Shown here: piece by piece, positions 17,380 through 27,272 of the stretch
How the letters are laid out: every line of letters begins with the position of its first letter
How positions within the stretch are numbered: the first letter of the stretch is position 1
Assembly: GCF_002153425.1 (NCBI RefSeq)
Contig: NZ_KZ119600.1
Location: forward strand, 378,835 to 442,834
DNA length: 64,000 nucleotides
Direction: 5' to 3'
Source of the DNA: Litchfieldia alkalitelluris
GTDB taxonomy: Bacteria; Bacillota; Bacilli; Bacillales; Salisediminibacteriaceae
Notes under the pieces: generated by a model
Told to the model about the DNA's origin: nothing
The model's input: the letters and a program-made list of their open reading frames with translations, nothing else
The model's database searches: none
Program-made: the position numbers and the translations under genes

Positions 17380-19249
17380 TAATGTAATGCGTAACAAAAG
17401 GTTGTATCTTGCGTATTTCCTAAGCAGTATGTTTACGGTGATGGTGTTTTTCACCTTTGCTATCTTTGCATTTCATCCTGCATTTTCGGAAGGGTCTGTG
17501 CATAATTATGCGCTGGTCGGAATGGCCGCTGCAGGAGGAATCATTTATGTCTTTTCATTCTTTTTTGTCTTGTATTCTATGAGTTCATTTTTACAGTCTA
17601 GAAAAAAAGAGTTTGGTCTGTTAATGATGATGGGAGCCTCGAACAGGCAAATTCGTCTGATGGTTTTTTTGGAAAATATTTTTATAGGAATTGCTGCAAC
17701 CGTTGGTGGAATCTTGATCGGTTTATTGTTTGCAAAAGCCATTCTACTAACTGCTGAGAATGTATTAATTATTAATGAATCATTGTATTTCTACTTTCCA
17801 ACGCTGGCAATTGTCATCACTTTAATTAGCTTTATATTTCTATTTTTTTGTATATCTTTATTTTTGTCGTTTATTCTGCGAACAAGTAAATTAATTGAAT
17901 TGATTAAAGGGGAACAGCAATCAAAAGGAGAACCGAAAGCTTCTATTATTTTATCGGTTATTGCTACCGTATTACTACTAATCGGGTATGGGACAGCGCT
18001 CTACGTGAGAGGCGCTGGCGTTGTCTATGCGATGATACCAGTTATTATCGTTGTAATACTTGGAACATACCTTTTATTTACGCAATTGAGTGTATATTTT
18101 GTCCGTCTATTAAAAAATAACACATTGGTTTTTTGGCATAAAACAAATATGTTATTGTTCTCAGACCTTTCCTTTCGTCTGAAGGATAATGCAAGGACAT
18201 TCTTTATGGTGGCAGTCATTTCAACAGTTGCATTTAGTGCAATTGGAACTTTATATGGATTTCAATCCTACCTGTTTAAAGGGGGAAGTGAGATTAGTCC
18301 ATATTCTATCACGTATAATCCTTGGGCAGATTCTAGTAAAGAAGAGATCGCAGCAGATGTGGATAGAATTAATGGCATTTTGCAGGAAGAAAATGTCGCT
18401 GCAAATTACGAAGCGATGGATATGAATTACTATGATATGCCTGAACAAGATATGAGAGTGTTAATTGCAAGTGCTTCTGACTACAATCGTTTTGCAGCTT
18501 TAATAGGGGAGGAAAGCGTACACCCTGAAAAAGATGAAGCAATCATAGTTGAACAAAGTGGTGCTGTAATAATGCAGGGACCGAAAGCCAGTGAGGTCTT
18601 AATGCAGTCCAATATTACACTTGAAAACGGAGATGAACTCCAACCAGGTCGGATCATCGAGACGGAAGTGTTATCAGCAATAAATGGTTATTATATTGTA
18701 GCAGATGAGGTTTATGACCAGCTTGGATCGCCATCGTATAACGATATGAGTGTTGTTTGGAAAGTGGAAGAATGGCAAACGGAGCAAATCATAGAAGTGG
18801 GTAGGAAATTAAGTGAGGAACTGGAGTATAAGGCGTTTTCTGTAGAATATACACTTTATGAAATCAGTAAAGCATACGGTCCAATTTTATTTATCGGTTT
18901 GTTTATTGGTATCGTGTTTTTTGTATCGGCTGGAAGTTTCCTTTATTTCCGACTATTTACGGATTTGGAAGGGGAAAAACAAAAGTTCCGTTCTATAGCA
19001 AAAATTGGATTGAAACAATCTGAGTTGAAAAAAATTGTGAACAGGCAAATAGCCATTTTATTTTTCTCACCAATAATTGTCGCGTTACTCCATGGTGCCG
19101 TTGCACTCACAGCATTATCTCGTTTATTTGATTACAATTTAATGGTAGAATCCTCCCTCGTATTAGGAAGTTTTGCTTTGATTCAAATCATTTACTTTTC
19201 CATTGTTCGGTTTTTCTATGTGAAGCAGGTAGAGAGAATGGTTTATTAA
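17354..19249 (+). CDS. ABC transporter permease, BceB type
   Basis: A 631-residue FtsX-type permease. Hydrophobic helices cluster at the N-terminus, in the middle (to about residue 305) and at the C-terminus, and one large hydrophilic segment of about 210 residues lies between helices 7 and 8, as in BceB, where it is extracellular and recognises the peptide target. The ATG at 17354 has GGAGGAG seven bases upstream. No strong terminator follows; CCGGGGGC/GCCCCCGG arms at 19326-19371 can pair but lack a T-run. The exact peptide substrate cannot be read from sequence. Confidence 0.9.
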   Translation: MTFRQFAFNNVMRNKRLYLAYFLSSMFTVMVFFTFAIFAFHPAFSEGSVHNYALVGMAAAGGIIYVFSFFFVLYSMSSFLQSRKKEFGLLMMMGASNRQIRLMVFLENIFIGIAATVGGILIGLLFAKAILLTAENVLIINESLYFYFPTLAIVITLISFIFLFFCISLFLSFILRTSKLIELIKGEQQSKGEPKASIILSVIATVLLLIGYGTALYVRGAGVVYAMIPVIIVVILGTYLLFTQLSVYFVRLLKNNTLVFWHKTNMLLFSDLSFRLKDNARTFFMVAVISTVAFSAIGTLYGFQSYLFKGGSEISPYSITYNPWADSSKEEIAADVDRINGILQEENVAANYEAMDMNYYDMPEQDMRVLIASASDYNRFAALIGEESVHPEKDEAIIVEQSGAVIMQGPKASEVLMQSNITLENGDELQPGRIIETEVLSAINGYYIVADEVYDQLGSPSYNDMSVVWKVEEWQTEQIIEVGRKLSEELEYKAFSVEYTLYEISKAYGPILFIGLFIGIVFFVSAGSFLYFRLFTDLEGEKQKFRSIAKIGLKQSELKKIVNRQIAILFFSPIIVALLHGAVALTALSRLFDYNLMVESSLVLGSFALIQIIYFSIVRFFYVKQVERMVY

Positions 19250-19443
19250 GAATCATGGAGGAGCGTCCAAAGGTTCCTGCCCATAAAAAAGTGTCTGTCT
19301 CGCAGCTGAGCAATGTATTCATTTGCCGGGGGCAAAATGGGTGATGACACGATCATGTCTCAAGCCCCCGGAATTTATATTATTCTGTAGTGGTTCTTTC
19401 GTAAAACTATTATATTCCTTGATGGAAGATCGAATCCGTTTGT

Positions 19444-20025
19444 TTACCTTCTATTAGCAATTTTATCGTTTTCAGTGATAGACCTAATTACTTTACATGG
19501 AACACCTGCTGCAATCACATTGGAAGGCACATCTTTTGTTACCACACTCCCAGCCCCAATGATAGTATTATCACCAATCTTCACGCCGGGAACGATCGTA
19601 ACAGATCCACCAATCCATACGTTCTCACCTATAGTAATTGGCAGAGAAACCTCATATCCTTGTTTACGCTCTTCTGCATCAATGGCATGATTTGGTGTGT
19701 AAAGACTTACGTTGGGTCCGATCAACACATTGTCTCCTATAGTAACCTTAGCGCAGTCCAGAATGGTACAATTCGTGTTTGCATAGAAGTTATCCCCAAC
19801 CGTAATGTTATAACCATAATCACAGTTAAAAGGTGATTCAATCCAAGCGTTTTCACCTACAGAATGAAAAAGTTTATGAATAATTTGGTTTCTTTCAACG
19901 CGCATGGAAGGTTTTAAATTGTTTAATTCAAACAACAAATCCTTGGCTCTTTCCCTTTCATTGGTCAACTCGTCGTCCCAAGGTATGTAGTATTCTTGAT
20001 TCAACATTTTATCTTTTGCACTCAT
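19444..20025 (-). CDS. maa: Maltose O-acetyltransferase-like hexapeptide acyltransferase
   Basis: A 193-residue left-handed beta-helix acetyltransferase. The N-terminal Mac domain is followed by hexapeptide repeats, with FYANTNCTILD, IGDNVLIGPNVSLYTPNHAID (His of the active site) and IGAGSVVTKDVPSNVIAAGVP. It transfers acetyl from acetyl-CoA to a sugar hydroxyl; maltose or glucose acetylation is the family name, but the true substrate is often unknown. On the minus strand GAAGGAG precedes the ATG. It is a single gene. Confidence 0.9.
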   Translation of the reverse strand: MSAKDKMLNQEYYIPWDDELTNERERAKDLLFELNNLKPSMRVERNQIIHKLFHSVGENAWIESPFNCDYGYNITVGDNFYANTNCTILDCAKVTIGDNVLIGPNVSLYTPNHAIDAEERKQGYEVSLPITIGENVWIGGSVTIVPGVKIGDNTIIGAGSVVTKDVPSNVIAAGVPCKVIRSITENDKIANRR

Positions 20026-20058
20026 TGTATTTTCTCTCCTTCAATTACTGAATTATTA

Positions 20059-20139
20059 GGCTCTGTTAAACTTTGCTGTAGATGTTCGCTACAATCAACT
20101 CAGGCGTCAATAATCAAGACTGTCTTTTTTAACAGAGTC
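20059..20139. mobile_element. MITE-like 81-bp element
   Basis: Terminal inverted repeats GGCTCTGTTAAA and TTTAACAGAGTC bound an 81-bp segment without coding capacity. The flanks AATTATTA and AATTATAA match at 7 of 8 bases, like an 8-bp target duplication. The termini resemble those of IS6-type elements, but I could not search for a parent. Confidence 0.6.
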
Positions 20140-20160
20140 AATTATAATAGTGACCAGGTT

Positions 20161-21084
20161 TTACATAAAGTCAAAAAAGTATCGGATGATATGGAAAAAG
20201 ATCGGTGAAGTGTAAGTTAAACTATCAACTATTGAAATATAGTTTGCTCTTGAACTTCCATTATGATGCCGACCTCCAAGGGACAAATCTCTTCTCAACA
20301 CGGATATGGTCAAGCTTCCAAAATAGCCTGAAATGCTGATGATTACCCCCGACAAGATGCCGAATGTTAATCCGAATGGTGTTAAATACGGATACAAAAT
20401 AAAGGATATCAATGTTGTGAAAAGGAATCCCCCGAGGAATCCTTCCCAAGTTAGATTTGAATTAGCAGATGGTACAACTGATTTTTTTCCAATAAAAATA
20501 GAAATAAGGTTATGTATCATGTCGTTAACTTGTGTCAGGATAATCAAAAACAGAACAAGATTTGCGCCATATTCCGGTGTGGCAAACTGAAAATAAGCAA
20601 GATGACTCAGTCCGAAGACCATGAGCATCAGACCCCATTGCGTAGTACTGACGGAACGTAAAAAACCGACAGTCCCTTTACCAATAATTCTAGGCAAGGG
20701 AAGCAAGAGAAAGACATATACAGGAATAAAGATGATAAACATACCGTACCAATCAATTAAGATCCAATAAAAATGCACAGGAATAACAAGATAACACCAG
20801 AGGTAGAGTCTTCTATCCTGTCTCCTCGATTCAATCATGGAGAAGTATTCTTTCAAGGCAAAAAAGCTCAATACCATGATAGAAACTAAGGATACGACAG
20901 GGTTAAATAAAGTTGCAAAGCAGAAGATGACAAACATCCCCCACCATGTTTTTAGACGTAAAAAAATACTTCTAAAATCTTTTTCTGAAGTTAATTTGTT
21001 TAATATTAGAATGATGACTGTTGCTGTCAATAAAACTTTGAAAATTGCAGTTAAGATCCATATTGTTTCAGCCAAAGTGTTCAC
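20161..21084 (-). CDS. CdsA-family phosphatidate cytidylyltransferase-like protein
   Basis: A 307-residue membrane protein with eight or more hydrophobic helices. The C-terminal part SVLRRDLSLGGRHHNGSS...SIVDSLTYTSP corresponds to the CTP:phosphatidate cytidylyltransferase signature, which ends in a DRxDS segment; here the key region is altered (SIVDS), and the usual KD is RD. It may make CDP-diacylglycerol or act on a different polyprenol or lipid. The GTG start has only a weak ribosome binding site. It is not the housekeeping cdsA, which sits beside dxr and rseP in bacilli. Confidence 0.75.
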   Translation of the reverse strand: MNTLAETIWILTAIFKVLLTATVIILILNKLTSEKDFRSIFLRLKTWWGMFVIFCFATLFNPVVSLVSIMVLSFFALKEYFSMIESRRQDRRLYLWCYLVIPVHFYWILIDWYGMFIIFIPVYVFLLLPLPRIIGKGTVGFLRSVSTTQWGLMLMVFGLSHLAYFQFATPEYGANLVLFLIILTQVNDMIHNLISIFIGKKSVVPSANSNLTWEGFLGGFLFTTLISFILYPYLTPFGLTFGILSGVIISISGYFGSLTISVLRRDLSLGGRHHNGSSRANYISIVDSLTYTSPIFFHIIRYFFDFM

Positions 21085-21165
21085 CTAGTTTCATTATTTC
21101 GAATTGCATTCATTTTACAAAAAATACGGTATAATTGGAAGATGGGAATGAAAGGGGGAATCGGT

Positions 21166-21738
21166 TTGGAAGGGAAAAAACACGTATACATCATGCTTTC
21201 TGATACAGGAACTTTATTTACTACGGTTATTAAAAAGTATACAAAAGCGCCATATAACCATGCCTCCCTTGCCTTTGACCCAGAGTTGACAGAGATGTAC
21301 AGCTTCGGCCGAAAAAATCCTCGAAATCCCCTTTACGGTGGATTTGTAAAAGAAGATATTTTAAAGGGCACATATAGTAGATATAAAAAGACGACCTGTG
21401 TTGTGTACAGGTTGGAAGTGACTGAGCGGGACGTTGTAAAAATGAAGCGGGTTCTAAATGTTTTTATCAAAAACAATGGAAAGTACTTATACAATTTATT
21501 AGGGGTTATTGGTGTCTCTATCAATGAACCTGTGGAATTCAGCAATTCCTATTTCTGTTCCCAGTTTGTTGCAGATGTTCTCCGGCGCTCTGGAATTGTG
21601 CTGTGGGATAAACTCCCAGCTTTAGTGACACCTGATGATTTTCGGAAAAATGAACGGTTGGAGCTTATATATGAAGGGAAGCTCTTTGATTTTGGACCAA
21701 TTAAGCGGAAGTTGGAGAATTTAGAGGGGGAAATCTGA
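21166..21738 (+). CDS. Permuted papain-fold (C92/YiiX-like) protein
   Basis: A protein of about 190 residues with NHASLAFD near the N-terminus and YFCSQFVADVLRRSG in the C-terminal half. His followed later by Cys is the circularly permuted order of NlpC/P60-like peptidases and amidases. The substrate is not known. TTG at 21166 has AAAGGGGGAATC upstream; the in-frame ATG at 21142 would add eight residues but has a weaker site. TATAAT at 21129 may be its -10 box. Confidence 0.7.
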   Translation: MEGKKHVYIMLSDTGTLFTTVIKKYTKAPYNHASLAFDPELTEMYSFGRKNPRNPLYGGFVKEDILKGTYSRYKKTTCVVYRLEVTERDVVKMKRVLNVFIKNNGKYLYNLLGVIGVSINEPVEFSNSYFCSQFVADVLRRSGIVLWDKLPALVTPDDFRKNERLELIYEGKLFDFGPIKRKLENLEGEI

Positions 21739-21816
21739 TAAATCTCCATTTTATGAGATAAGAAGAGTGGATTGGAACGTCTCATCCCACTCTTCTCGTG
21801 CATCTTCCTTTTCTGA

Positions 21817-23274
21817 TTAATTCATAGCTGGATTTTTTCTCATTTTAGTCCCTTGTTCATACGCATAAGCAAGCTTTATTAGGGTTGCCTCTGAGTAAGG
21901 AGTGCTAGTGAAGGTGATTCCAACAGGCTCTCCTTCAGCTGAATATCCTGCAGGAACAGTAATCGATGGATAACCTGCTTTTGCTGGAATAGCTGCACCG
22001 AAATTATTTGGAAAAACAATGGCATCGAGATCGTGCTCCTGGAGGGTAGCGTCGATCCCACCTTCCTTAGATAAATATTGATCTTGTTCTAGGCTAGTTA
22101 AGTAGTCAGTTTCAGTTAGGTTTCCACTCGTTTTTTCAGCTTCAAGCAAGATAGATTGTCCGTATTTCAGCATGGCACCAGCATGTTCGAAGTTATAGGA
22201 TATAACGTCTTTTAACGAACGGATACTTGTTTGATCGGTATATTCCTTTAAATATGCATTGATCCCAACCTTAAACTCGTGAGTAAGTACGTCGTAAGTC
22301 CATTTTGTTTTTGTGGAAGGGATTGTCACATCAATTACTAGTGCCCCTTGGTGTTCCAACTCCTTGATTGCCGCGTTTAAAACTTCTTTTTTGTCATCGG
22401 AAAGGTAGTCAAAATAAAACTCCCTAGCTATTCCGATCTTCGTTCCCCTTAAGCCGTCTTTATTTAGCACTGAAGTATAGTCGTAGTTACTCCAGCCCGC
22501 ACTTGTTTTTGTGATCGGGTCAACTTCATCAATTCCTGTAATAGCATTGAGGAGAAGTGCTGCATCCGCCACAGTCTTTGTCATTGGCCCTGCTGTGTCT
22601 TGTGTATGGGAGATAGGGATAATTCCCGTACGACTAATGAGTCCAACTGTAGGTTTAATTCCCACAAGTGAGTTTTGACTTGCAGGACTTAAGATAGAGC
22701 CAGACGTTTCTGTTCCGATAGCAACTGTCGCGAAGTTTGCTGCGATGGCCGATCCAGATCCGGAGCTAGATCCTCCACAATCGAATTCTCCATAAGGGTT
22801 CTTTACTTGGCCACCACGACTGCTGTACCCACTAGGCATACCTTGTGTCATGAAGTTTGCCCACTCGGTCATGTTTGTTTTACCAAGGATAATAGCACCG
22901 GCTTCGCGAAGTTGTTTCGCAACGAAGGAATCCTTATTGGCGTAGGAATCAGCAAGTGCTAACGATCCTGCGCTCGTATGCATTTTATCGTTAGTTGCAA
23001 TATTGTCTTTGATGAGCACGGGAACACCATGCAAAGGTCCTCGTGATCCCTTTTCCTTTCGTTCAGTATCGAGGCTCTCCGCAATTTGCAATGCGTCAGG
23101 ATTCACTTCAAGTACAGCTTTCATTTGTTCATTAAAAACAGCAATTCTGTTTAAGTACATGAGTACAAGTTCCGTTGATGTGAGCTCTTCATTTTTGAAC
23201 TTTTCTTGTATATCACTGATGGTGGCGTAAGGAAGCCAGTTTTGTTGAAGCTCTTTGAGTTTTGGGTTTTTCAT
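21817..23274 (-). CDS. Amidase-signature family amidase
   Basis: A 485-residue amidase with the Ser-cisSer-Lys triad in view: Lys in VLIKDNIAT, then [15 protein letters not shown] and [12 protein letters not shown]. The length is typical for stand-alone amidases similar to GatA that act on free amides or peptides. The ATG at 23274 has GAGGGGGA on the minus strand; a TTG 18 bp further upstream falls on that site. It is a single gene, transcribed away from the purine operon. An inverted repeat (GAAGAGTGG/CCACTCTTC, 21762-21795) lies in the convergent gap and may terminate it. Confidence 0.88.
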   Translation of the reverse strand: MKNPKLKELQQNWLPYATISDIQEKFKNEELTSTELVLMYLNRIAVFNEQMKAVLEVNPDALQIAESLDTERKEKGSRGPLHGVPVLIKDNIATNDKMHTSAGSLALADSYANKDSFVAKQLREAGAIILGKTNMTEWANFMTQGMPSGYSSRGGQVKNPYGEFDCGGSSSGSGSAIAANFATVAIGTETSGSILSPASQNSLVGIKPTVGLISRTGIIPISHTQDTAGPMTKTVADAALLLNAITGIDEVDPITKTSAGWSNYDYTSVLNKDGLRGTKIGIAREFYFDYLSDDKKEVLNAAIKELEHQGALVIDVTIPSTKTKWTYDVLTHEFKVGINAYLKEYTDQTSIRSLKDVISYNFEHAGAMLKYGQSILLEAEKTSGNLTETDYLTSLEQDQYLSKEGGIDATLQEHDLDAIVFPNNFGAAIPAKAGYPSITVPAGYSAEGEPVGITFTSTPYSEATLIKLAYAYEQGTKMRKNPAMN

Positions 23275-23542
23275 GGTTTTTCCCCCTCGCAAAAGTAGTC
23301 AATATTTAGATTGTCTAAATAATACCATAAGTGTTATGTAGTGGGTAGAGTGGGGGCAATATGTCCCGGAAACAAAACTGAAATTCTATCATTCTCCTTA
23401 CCTCTTGTTACTTGCGCAAAAACAACTACACCAGTCTCCTGCTCCCCTTCATAGTAAATGAATATTTTGAAAACCCTACCATTGCCCGTCTATAAGGGGT
23501 AAATATAAATGAAAAGGCTATCATTTTACCTGGGAATGTCAT

Positions 23543-23589
23543 AAAAGCCGAACAATATCTTAAATAACGATATATATTGTTCGAATTTT
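23543..23589 (+). promoter_or_regulatory. PurR box pair upstream of purE
   Basis: AAAAGCCGAACAAT (23543-23556) and its inverted partner ATTGTTCGAATTTT (23576-23589) match the B. subtilis PurBox consensus AWWWCCGAACWWT in opposite orientation with the usual spacing. PurR would repress at high adenine-nucleotide state and be released by PRPP. Confidence 0.9.
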
Positions 23590-23591
23590 GA

Positions 23592-23620
23592 TTGACTATG
23601 ATTTTTTATCTTGTTATGAT
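23592..23620 (+). promoter_or_regulatory. Promoter of the purine operon
   Basis: A -35 TTGACT (23592-23597) and a -10 TATGAT (23615-23620) are spaced 17 bp apart, starting 2 bp after the second PurR box. The leader to purE is about 500 nt long. Confidence 0.85.
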
Positions 23621-23648
23621 AGAGTAAGGAAATCTAACAATTATATAA

Positions 23649-23717
23649 CCTCATATAAAGTTGGGAATATGGCCCAAAAGTTTCTACCTGATGACCGTAA
23701 ATCGTCAGACTATGAGG
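23649..23717 (+). promoter_or_regulatory. Purine riboswitch aptamer (guanine type) in the purE leader
   Basis: P1 pairs CCTCATA with TATGAGG. The core carries AGTTTCTACCTGAT, CCGTAAA and TCAGACTATG, with C as the discriminating base. TGAGGG (23713-23718) can pair with CCCTCA (23794-23799) in the terminator loop, a plausible antiterminator. The operon thus has both PurR and guanine control. Confidence 0.93.
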
Positions 23718-23778
23718 GTGACTGACGCGGTGGTGCAAAGACCTAGGATTGGGCTTTGTCTGTTCTCCGAGGTATTTC

Positions 23779-23824
23779 ACGTGTCCGTTTGTCCCCTCAA
23801 AGGCCAAGCGGACACGTTTTTTTT
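23779..23824 (+). terminator. Riboswitch terminator in the purE leader
   Basis: ACGTGTCCGTTTG and CAAGCGGACACGT form a long stem with one G.T-type mismatch, followed by eight or more T residues. Confidence 0.9.
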
Positions 23825-23868
23825 CGCGAAAAAGTTCTGTTAAACGTTGATGTTGATTTTTCGTTACA

Positions 23869-23960
23869 GGCACTCGCTTTCCGCGGGCGGCTGGTAAGCC
23901 TCCTCGATGCTGTGCATCTGCGGGGTCTTACCCCTGCCTTTGATTCCGCAGGAACGAGCG
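23869..23960 (-). repeat. Structured Bacillus repeat in the purE leader, reverse copy
   Basis: Read on the minus strand it contains TCCTGCGGAATCAAAGGCAG, GACCCCGCAG, GAGGAGGCTTACCAGCCGC and GCGGAAAGCGAGTGCC, the same ordered blocks as in 35758-35988. It lies between the riboswitch terminator and purE, so it is transcribed as part of the untranslated leader. Confidence 0.8.
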
Positions 23961-24130
23961 TTACATCACGAATATGCTTCGAGTTGTCTCGACGGATACG
24001 CTTCTTAGCAAATTCTCGTAGAGGAAGAGACAGGTGTACCTTTCACGATAAATCAACCGTAATTTATAAACATGAACCTTTGGCAGAAGTTGCAAAAAAT
24101 AAGATATGTTTTATAAAAGGAGGCATTTAG

Positions 24131-24613
24131 ATGGCGAAGGTTGGTGTCATCATGGGTTCCACATCAGATTGGGAAACAATGAAGCATGCAGTAGAGACGT
24201 TGGAAGAGCTCCAAGTACCTTATGAGAAAAAGGTAGTATCTGCACATAGAACGCCAGATTACATGTTTCAATATGCAGAAACGGCAAGAGAACGGGGGTT
24301 AGAAGTAATTATTGCAGGTGCAGGAGGAGCAGCTCATCTGCCCGGCATGGTTGCAGCAAAAACGACTTTACCTGTGATAGGTGTTCCAGTTCAATCTAGG
24401 GCACTGAATGGCATGGACTCCCTTTTATCCATCGTTCAAATGCCAGCAGGAGTGCCTGTTGCGACTGTTGCAATTGGAAAAGCAGGAGCAACAAATGCTG
24501 CTCTTTTAGCAGCACAACAATTAGCTGTACACGACGAGGCATTGCATGAAAGATTAAGTGAGCGGAGAGCGGCGAAAGAAAAAGAAGTGTTAGAAAATGG
24601 GGATTTACAATGA
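24131..24613 (+). CDS. purE: N5-carboxyaminoimidazole ribonucleotide mutase
   Basis: Moves the carboxyl of N5-CAIR to give CAIR, step 6 of purine synthesis in bacteria with PurK. The 160-residue length is standard. [10 protein letters not shown] near the N-terminus and [13 protein letters not shown] carry the substrate-binding Ser, Asp and His residues; [13 protein letters not shown] follows. An AAAGGAGG site precedes the ATG. It is the first of twelve purine genes and overlaps purK by 4 nt. Confidence 0.97.
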   Translation: MAKVGVIMGSTSDWETMKHAVETLEELQVPYEKKVVSAHRTPDYMFQYAETARERGLEVIIAGAGGAAHLPGMVAAKTTLPVIGVPVQSRALNGMDSLLSIVQMPAGVPVATVAIGKAGATNAALLAAQQLAVHDEALHERLSERRAAKEKEVLENGDLQ

Positions 24614-25737
24614 CAGATATGTGGATTGAACCAGGGAAAACAATAGGAATTCTCGGTGGTGGACAGCTCGGGAGAATGATGGCCATCTCTGCAAGAGAAA
24701 TGGGCTATGGGGTTGCGGTATTAGAGCCTGCACCAAATTCACCTTGCGGACAAATTGCTGATGTGGAAGTGATTGCAGCTTATGATGATCTCGATGGAGC
24801 AAAGAAGTTAGCAAAAGCTTGCCATGTCCTCACATACGAATTTGAAAATATTAACTCATCAACAGCGTCGTTTCTAGAGGAAAACCTTTACTTGCCACAA
24901 GGTAGTGACCTTCTGTCTATTACACAGGACCGTATTCTTGAAAAGAGAGCAATTCAATCCTTTGGGGTGGAAGTTGTACCATTCAAAGAAATTTTAACAT
25001 TGGAAGATTTGAAAAATGGATTAAAGGAATTAGGTCTTCCAGCAGTGTTGAAAACAACGCGTGGTGGGTATGACGGAAAAGGACAACATGTTTTTAAAGA
25101 AGAAGGGGAACTGGAATCGGTTTGGGATGAAATGGGTGAAAATGGCCCCTTTGTATTAGAAGCGTGGGTCCCGTTTGAAAAAGAAATTTCCGTGATTGTC
25201 ACGAGGAGTGTCCATGGAGAATTAAAGACATTCCCTGTAGCAGAGAATATTCATATCAACAATATTTTACATCAATCTATAGTACCAGCAAGAATTAGTG
25301 GGGCAACGGAACAGGATGCAATACGAATTGCAACTAAGTTAGCTGAGTCCTTCAATCTTATTGGGACACTTGCAGTAGAAATGTTTTTAACGAAAGATGG
25401 GAAGATATTTGTAAATGAATTAGCGCCACGGCCTCATAACTCAGGGCATTATACTATCAATGCTTGTGTCACTTCTCAATTTGAACAACATGTTCGGGCA
25501 ATTTGTGGCTGGCCATTAGGGAGTACGGAGTTACTAAAACCTGCCGTAATGGTGAATCTATTAGGAGAGCACATTCCATCTGTGAAGCAACACATTAGGG
25601 AATTGAACGGAGCCCACCTTCATTTATACGGTAAGACTGAAGCTAGAATGGGCAGGAAGATGGGGCATGTTACTGTTTTAGGTAATTCTGTAGAAGAGAT
25701 TCTACATGACATAAATGAATCAACCATTTGGAAGTAG
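24610..25737 (+). CDS. purK: 5-(carboxyamino)imidazole ribonucleotide synthase
   Basis: ATP-grasp enzyme (375 residues) that carboxylates AIR with bicarbonate to N5-CAIR. The N-terminal [12 protein letters not shown] is the family's glycine loop, [12 protein letters not shown] lies in the ATP-grasp fold, and [15 protein letters not shown] holds the metal-binding acidic and substrate residues. The ATG overlaps the purE stop. Confidence 0.96.
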   Translation: MTDMWIEPGKTIGILGGGQLGRMMAISAREMGYGVAVLEPAPNSPCGQIADVEVIAAYDDLDGAKKLAKACHVLTYEFENINSSTASFLEENLYLPQGSDLLSITQDRILEKRAIQSFGVEVVPFKEILTLEDLKNGLKELGLPAVLKTTRGGYDGKGQHVFKEEGELESVWDEMGENGPFVLEAWVPFEKEISVIVTRSVHGELKTFPVAENIHINNILHQSIVPARISGATEQDAIRIATKLAESFNLIGTLAVEMFLTKDGKIFVNELAPRPHNSGHYTINACVTSQFEQHVRAICGWPLGSTELLKPAVMVNLLGEHIPSVKQHIRELNGAHLHLYGKTEARMGRKMGHVTVLGNSVEEILHDINESTIWK

Positions 25738-25780
25738 AAAATAGAAAAAAACGAAGTAACCCTAGGAGGAAGAAAAACTT

Positions 25781-27079
25781 ATGATCGAACGTTATACGAG
25801 ACCAGAAATGGGCGCCATTTGGACAGAAGAAAATCGTTTTCAAGCGTGGTTAGAAGTGGAAATACAAGCATGTGAAGCATGGGCAGAGCTAGGTGATATT
25901 CCAAAAGAAGATGTAAAGAAAATTCGTGACAACGCAAGCTTTGACGTTTCAAGAATCCTTGAAATTGAAGCAGAAACTCGTCATGATGTTGTTGCCTTTA
26001 CACGTGCAGTATCTGAAACATTAGGTGAGGAACGAAAGTGGGTCCATTATGGTTTAACATCTACAGACGTTGTGGATACGGCATTATCCTACCTACTCAG
26101 ACAAGCGAATGAAATTATAGAAAAAGATATTTTAAACTTCATTGATATTTTAAAAGACAAAGCAAAAGAGCACAAAATGACAGTCATGATGGGACGTACC
26201 CACGGTGTTCATGCAGAGCCAACGACCTTTGGATTAAAGCTTGCACTTTGGTATGAGGAAATGAAGCGAAACTTAGAGCGTTTCCGTCAAGCAGCAGAAG
26301 GGGTTCGTGTTGGGAAAATCTCTGGTGCTGTTGGAACATATGCAAACATCGATCCTTTTGTTGAAAAATATGTGTGTGAAGGATTAGGACTTGAAGCATC
26401 TCCAATCTCCACACAGACATTACAACGTGACCGTCATGCACACTACATTGCGACATTATCATTGATTGCTTCTTCTATTGAAAAAATGGCAGTAGAAATC
26501 CGTGGTCTACAAAAAAGTGAAACTCGCGAAGTAGAAGAGTTTTTTGCAAAAGGTCAAAAAGGTTCATCGGCAATGCCTCATAAGCGTAACCCAATCGGTT
26601 CAGAAAACATGACTGGTCTTGCGCGTATCCTAAGAGGTCATGTCGTGACAGCATATGAGAATGTAGCGCTATGGCACGAAAGAGATATTTCTCACTCCTC
26701 TGCAGAACGAGTGATTTTACCAGATGCAACAATCACATTGAACTATATGTTAAATCGTTTCGGGAATATTGTGAAAAACTTGACTGTTTTCCCAGAAAAC
26801 ATGAAGCGCAATATGACAAGAACATACGGTTTAATATACTCTCAACGAGTGTTGTTAACTTTAATTGATAAAGGTATGGTGAGGGAGGAAGCATACGATC
26901 TTGTTCAACCAAAAGCAATGGAAGCTTGGGAAAAAGGCGTTCAGTTCCGTACGTTAGTCGAAGAAGATGAAACAATCATGAAGCATCTTTCAAAAGGAGA
27001 ACTAGACGACTGCTTCGACTACAACCATCACCTTAAACATGTAGATACAATATTCGAAAGACTAGGCTTGAACGACTAA
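25781..27079 (+). CDS. purB: Adenylosuccinate lyase
   Basis: A 432-residue fumarase-superfamily lyase. It removes fumarate from SAICAR and from adenylosuccinate. The superfamily signature is [16 protein letters not shown], and the catalytic histidines lie in [11 protein letters not shown] and the preceding TSTDVVDTA region. CCTAGGAGG precedes the ATG. It stands 43 bp after purK; after it the operon is interrupted by a 126-bp inverted-repeat element before purC. Confidence 0.97.
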   Translation: MIERYTRPEMGAIWTEENRFQAWLEVEIQACEAWAELGDIPKEDVKKIRDNASFDVSRILEIEAETRHDVVAFTRAVSETLGEERKWVHYGLTSTDVVDTALSYLLRQANEIIEKDILNFIDILKDKAKEHKMTVMMGRTHGVHAEPTTFGLKLALWYEEMKRNLERFRQAAEGVRVGKISGAVGTYANIDPFVEKYVCEGLGLEASPISTQTLQRDRHAHYIATLSLIASSIEKMAVEIRGLQKSETREVEEFFAKGQKGSSAMPHKRNPIGSENMTGLARILRGHVVTAYENVALWHERDISHSSAERVILPDATITLNYMLNRFGNIVKNLTVFPENMKRNMTRTYGLIYSQRVLLTLIDKGMVREEAYDLVQPKAMEAWEKGVQFRTLVEEDETIMKHLSKGELDDCFDYNHHLKHVDTIFERLGLND

Positions 27080-27117
27080 CGGATTTCAATCAAACAGAAC
27101 TACTTAATTTAAGGGAA

Positions 27118-27243
27118 GTTGATGAGATTGGCGCAAGCGAGACTCCTGTGGAAAAGGAAGGCAGGGCAAGACCCTGCAGAGCGTAGCTCGAAGCGGCTTG
27201 CCGGCTTCTCCACGGAAAGCGAGTTTGCGCAAGTCTCATCAAC
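27118..27243 (+). repeat. Structured palindromic repeat between purB and purC
   Basis: GTTGATGAGATTGGCGCAAG at the left end is inverted at the right end (GCGCAAGTCTCATCAAC). Inside are GCGAGACTCCTGTGGA, GGCAGGGCAAGACCCTGCAG, CGGCTTGCCGG and CCACGGAAAGCGAG, the block order of the family seen at 23869 and 35758. As RNA it should fold into a long multi-stem hairpin within the polycistronic message. Confidence 0.85.
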
Positions 27244-27272
27244 CTCAAAATTTTATATTGGAGGGGCCTGCT

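Noticed and set aside
23756-24130. 124-codon frame directly before purE
   Set aside because: It spans the riboswitch terminator and the structured repeat, whose strong base composition keeps frames open; no ribosome binding site.
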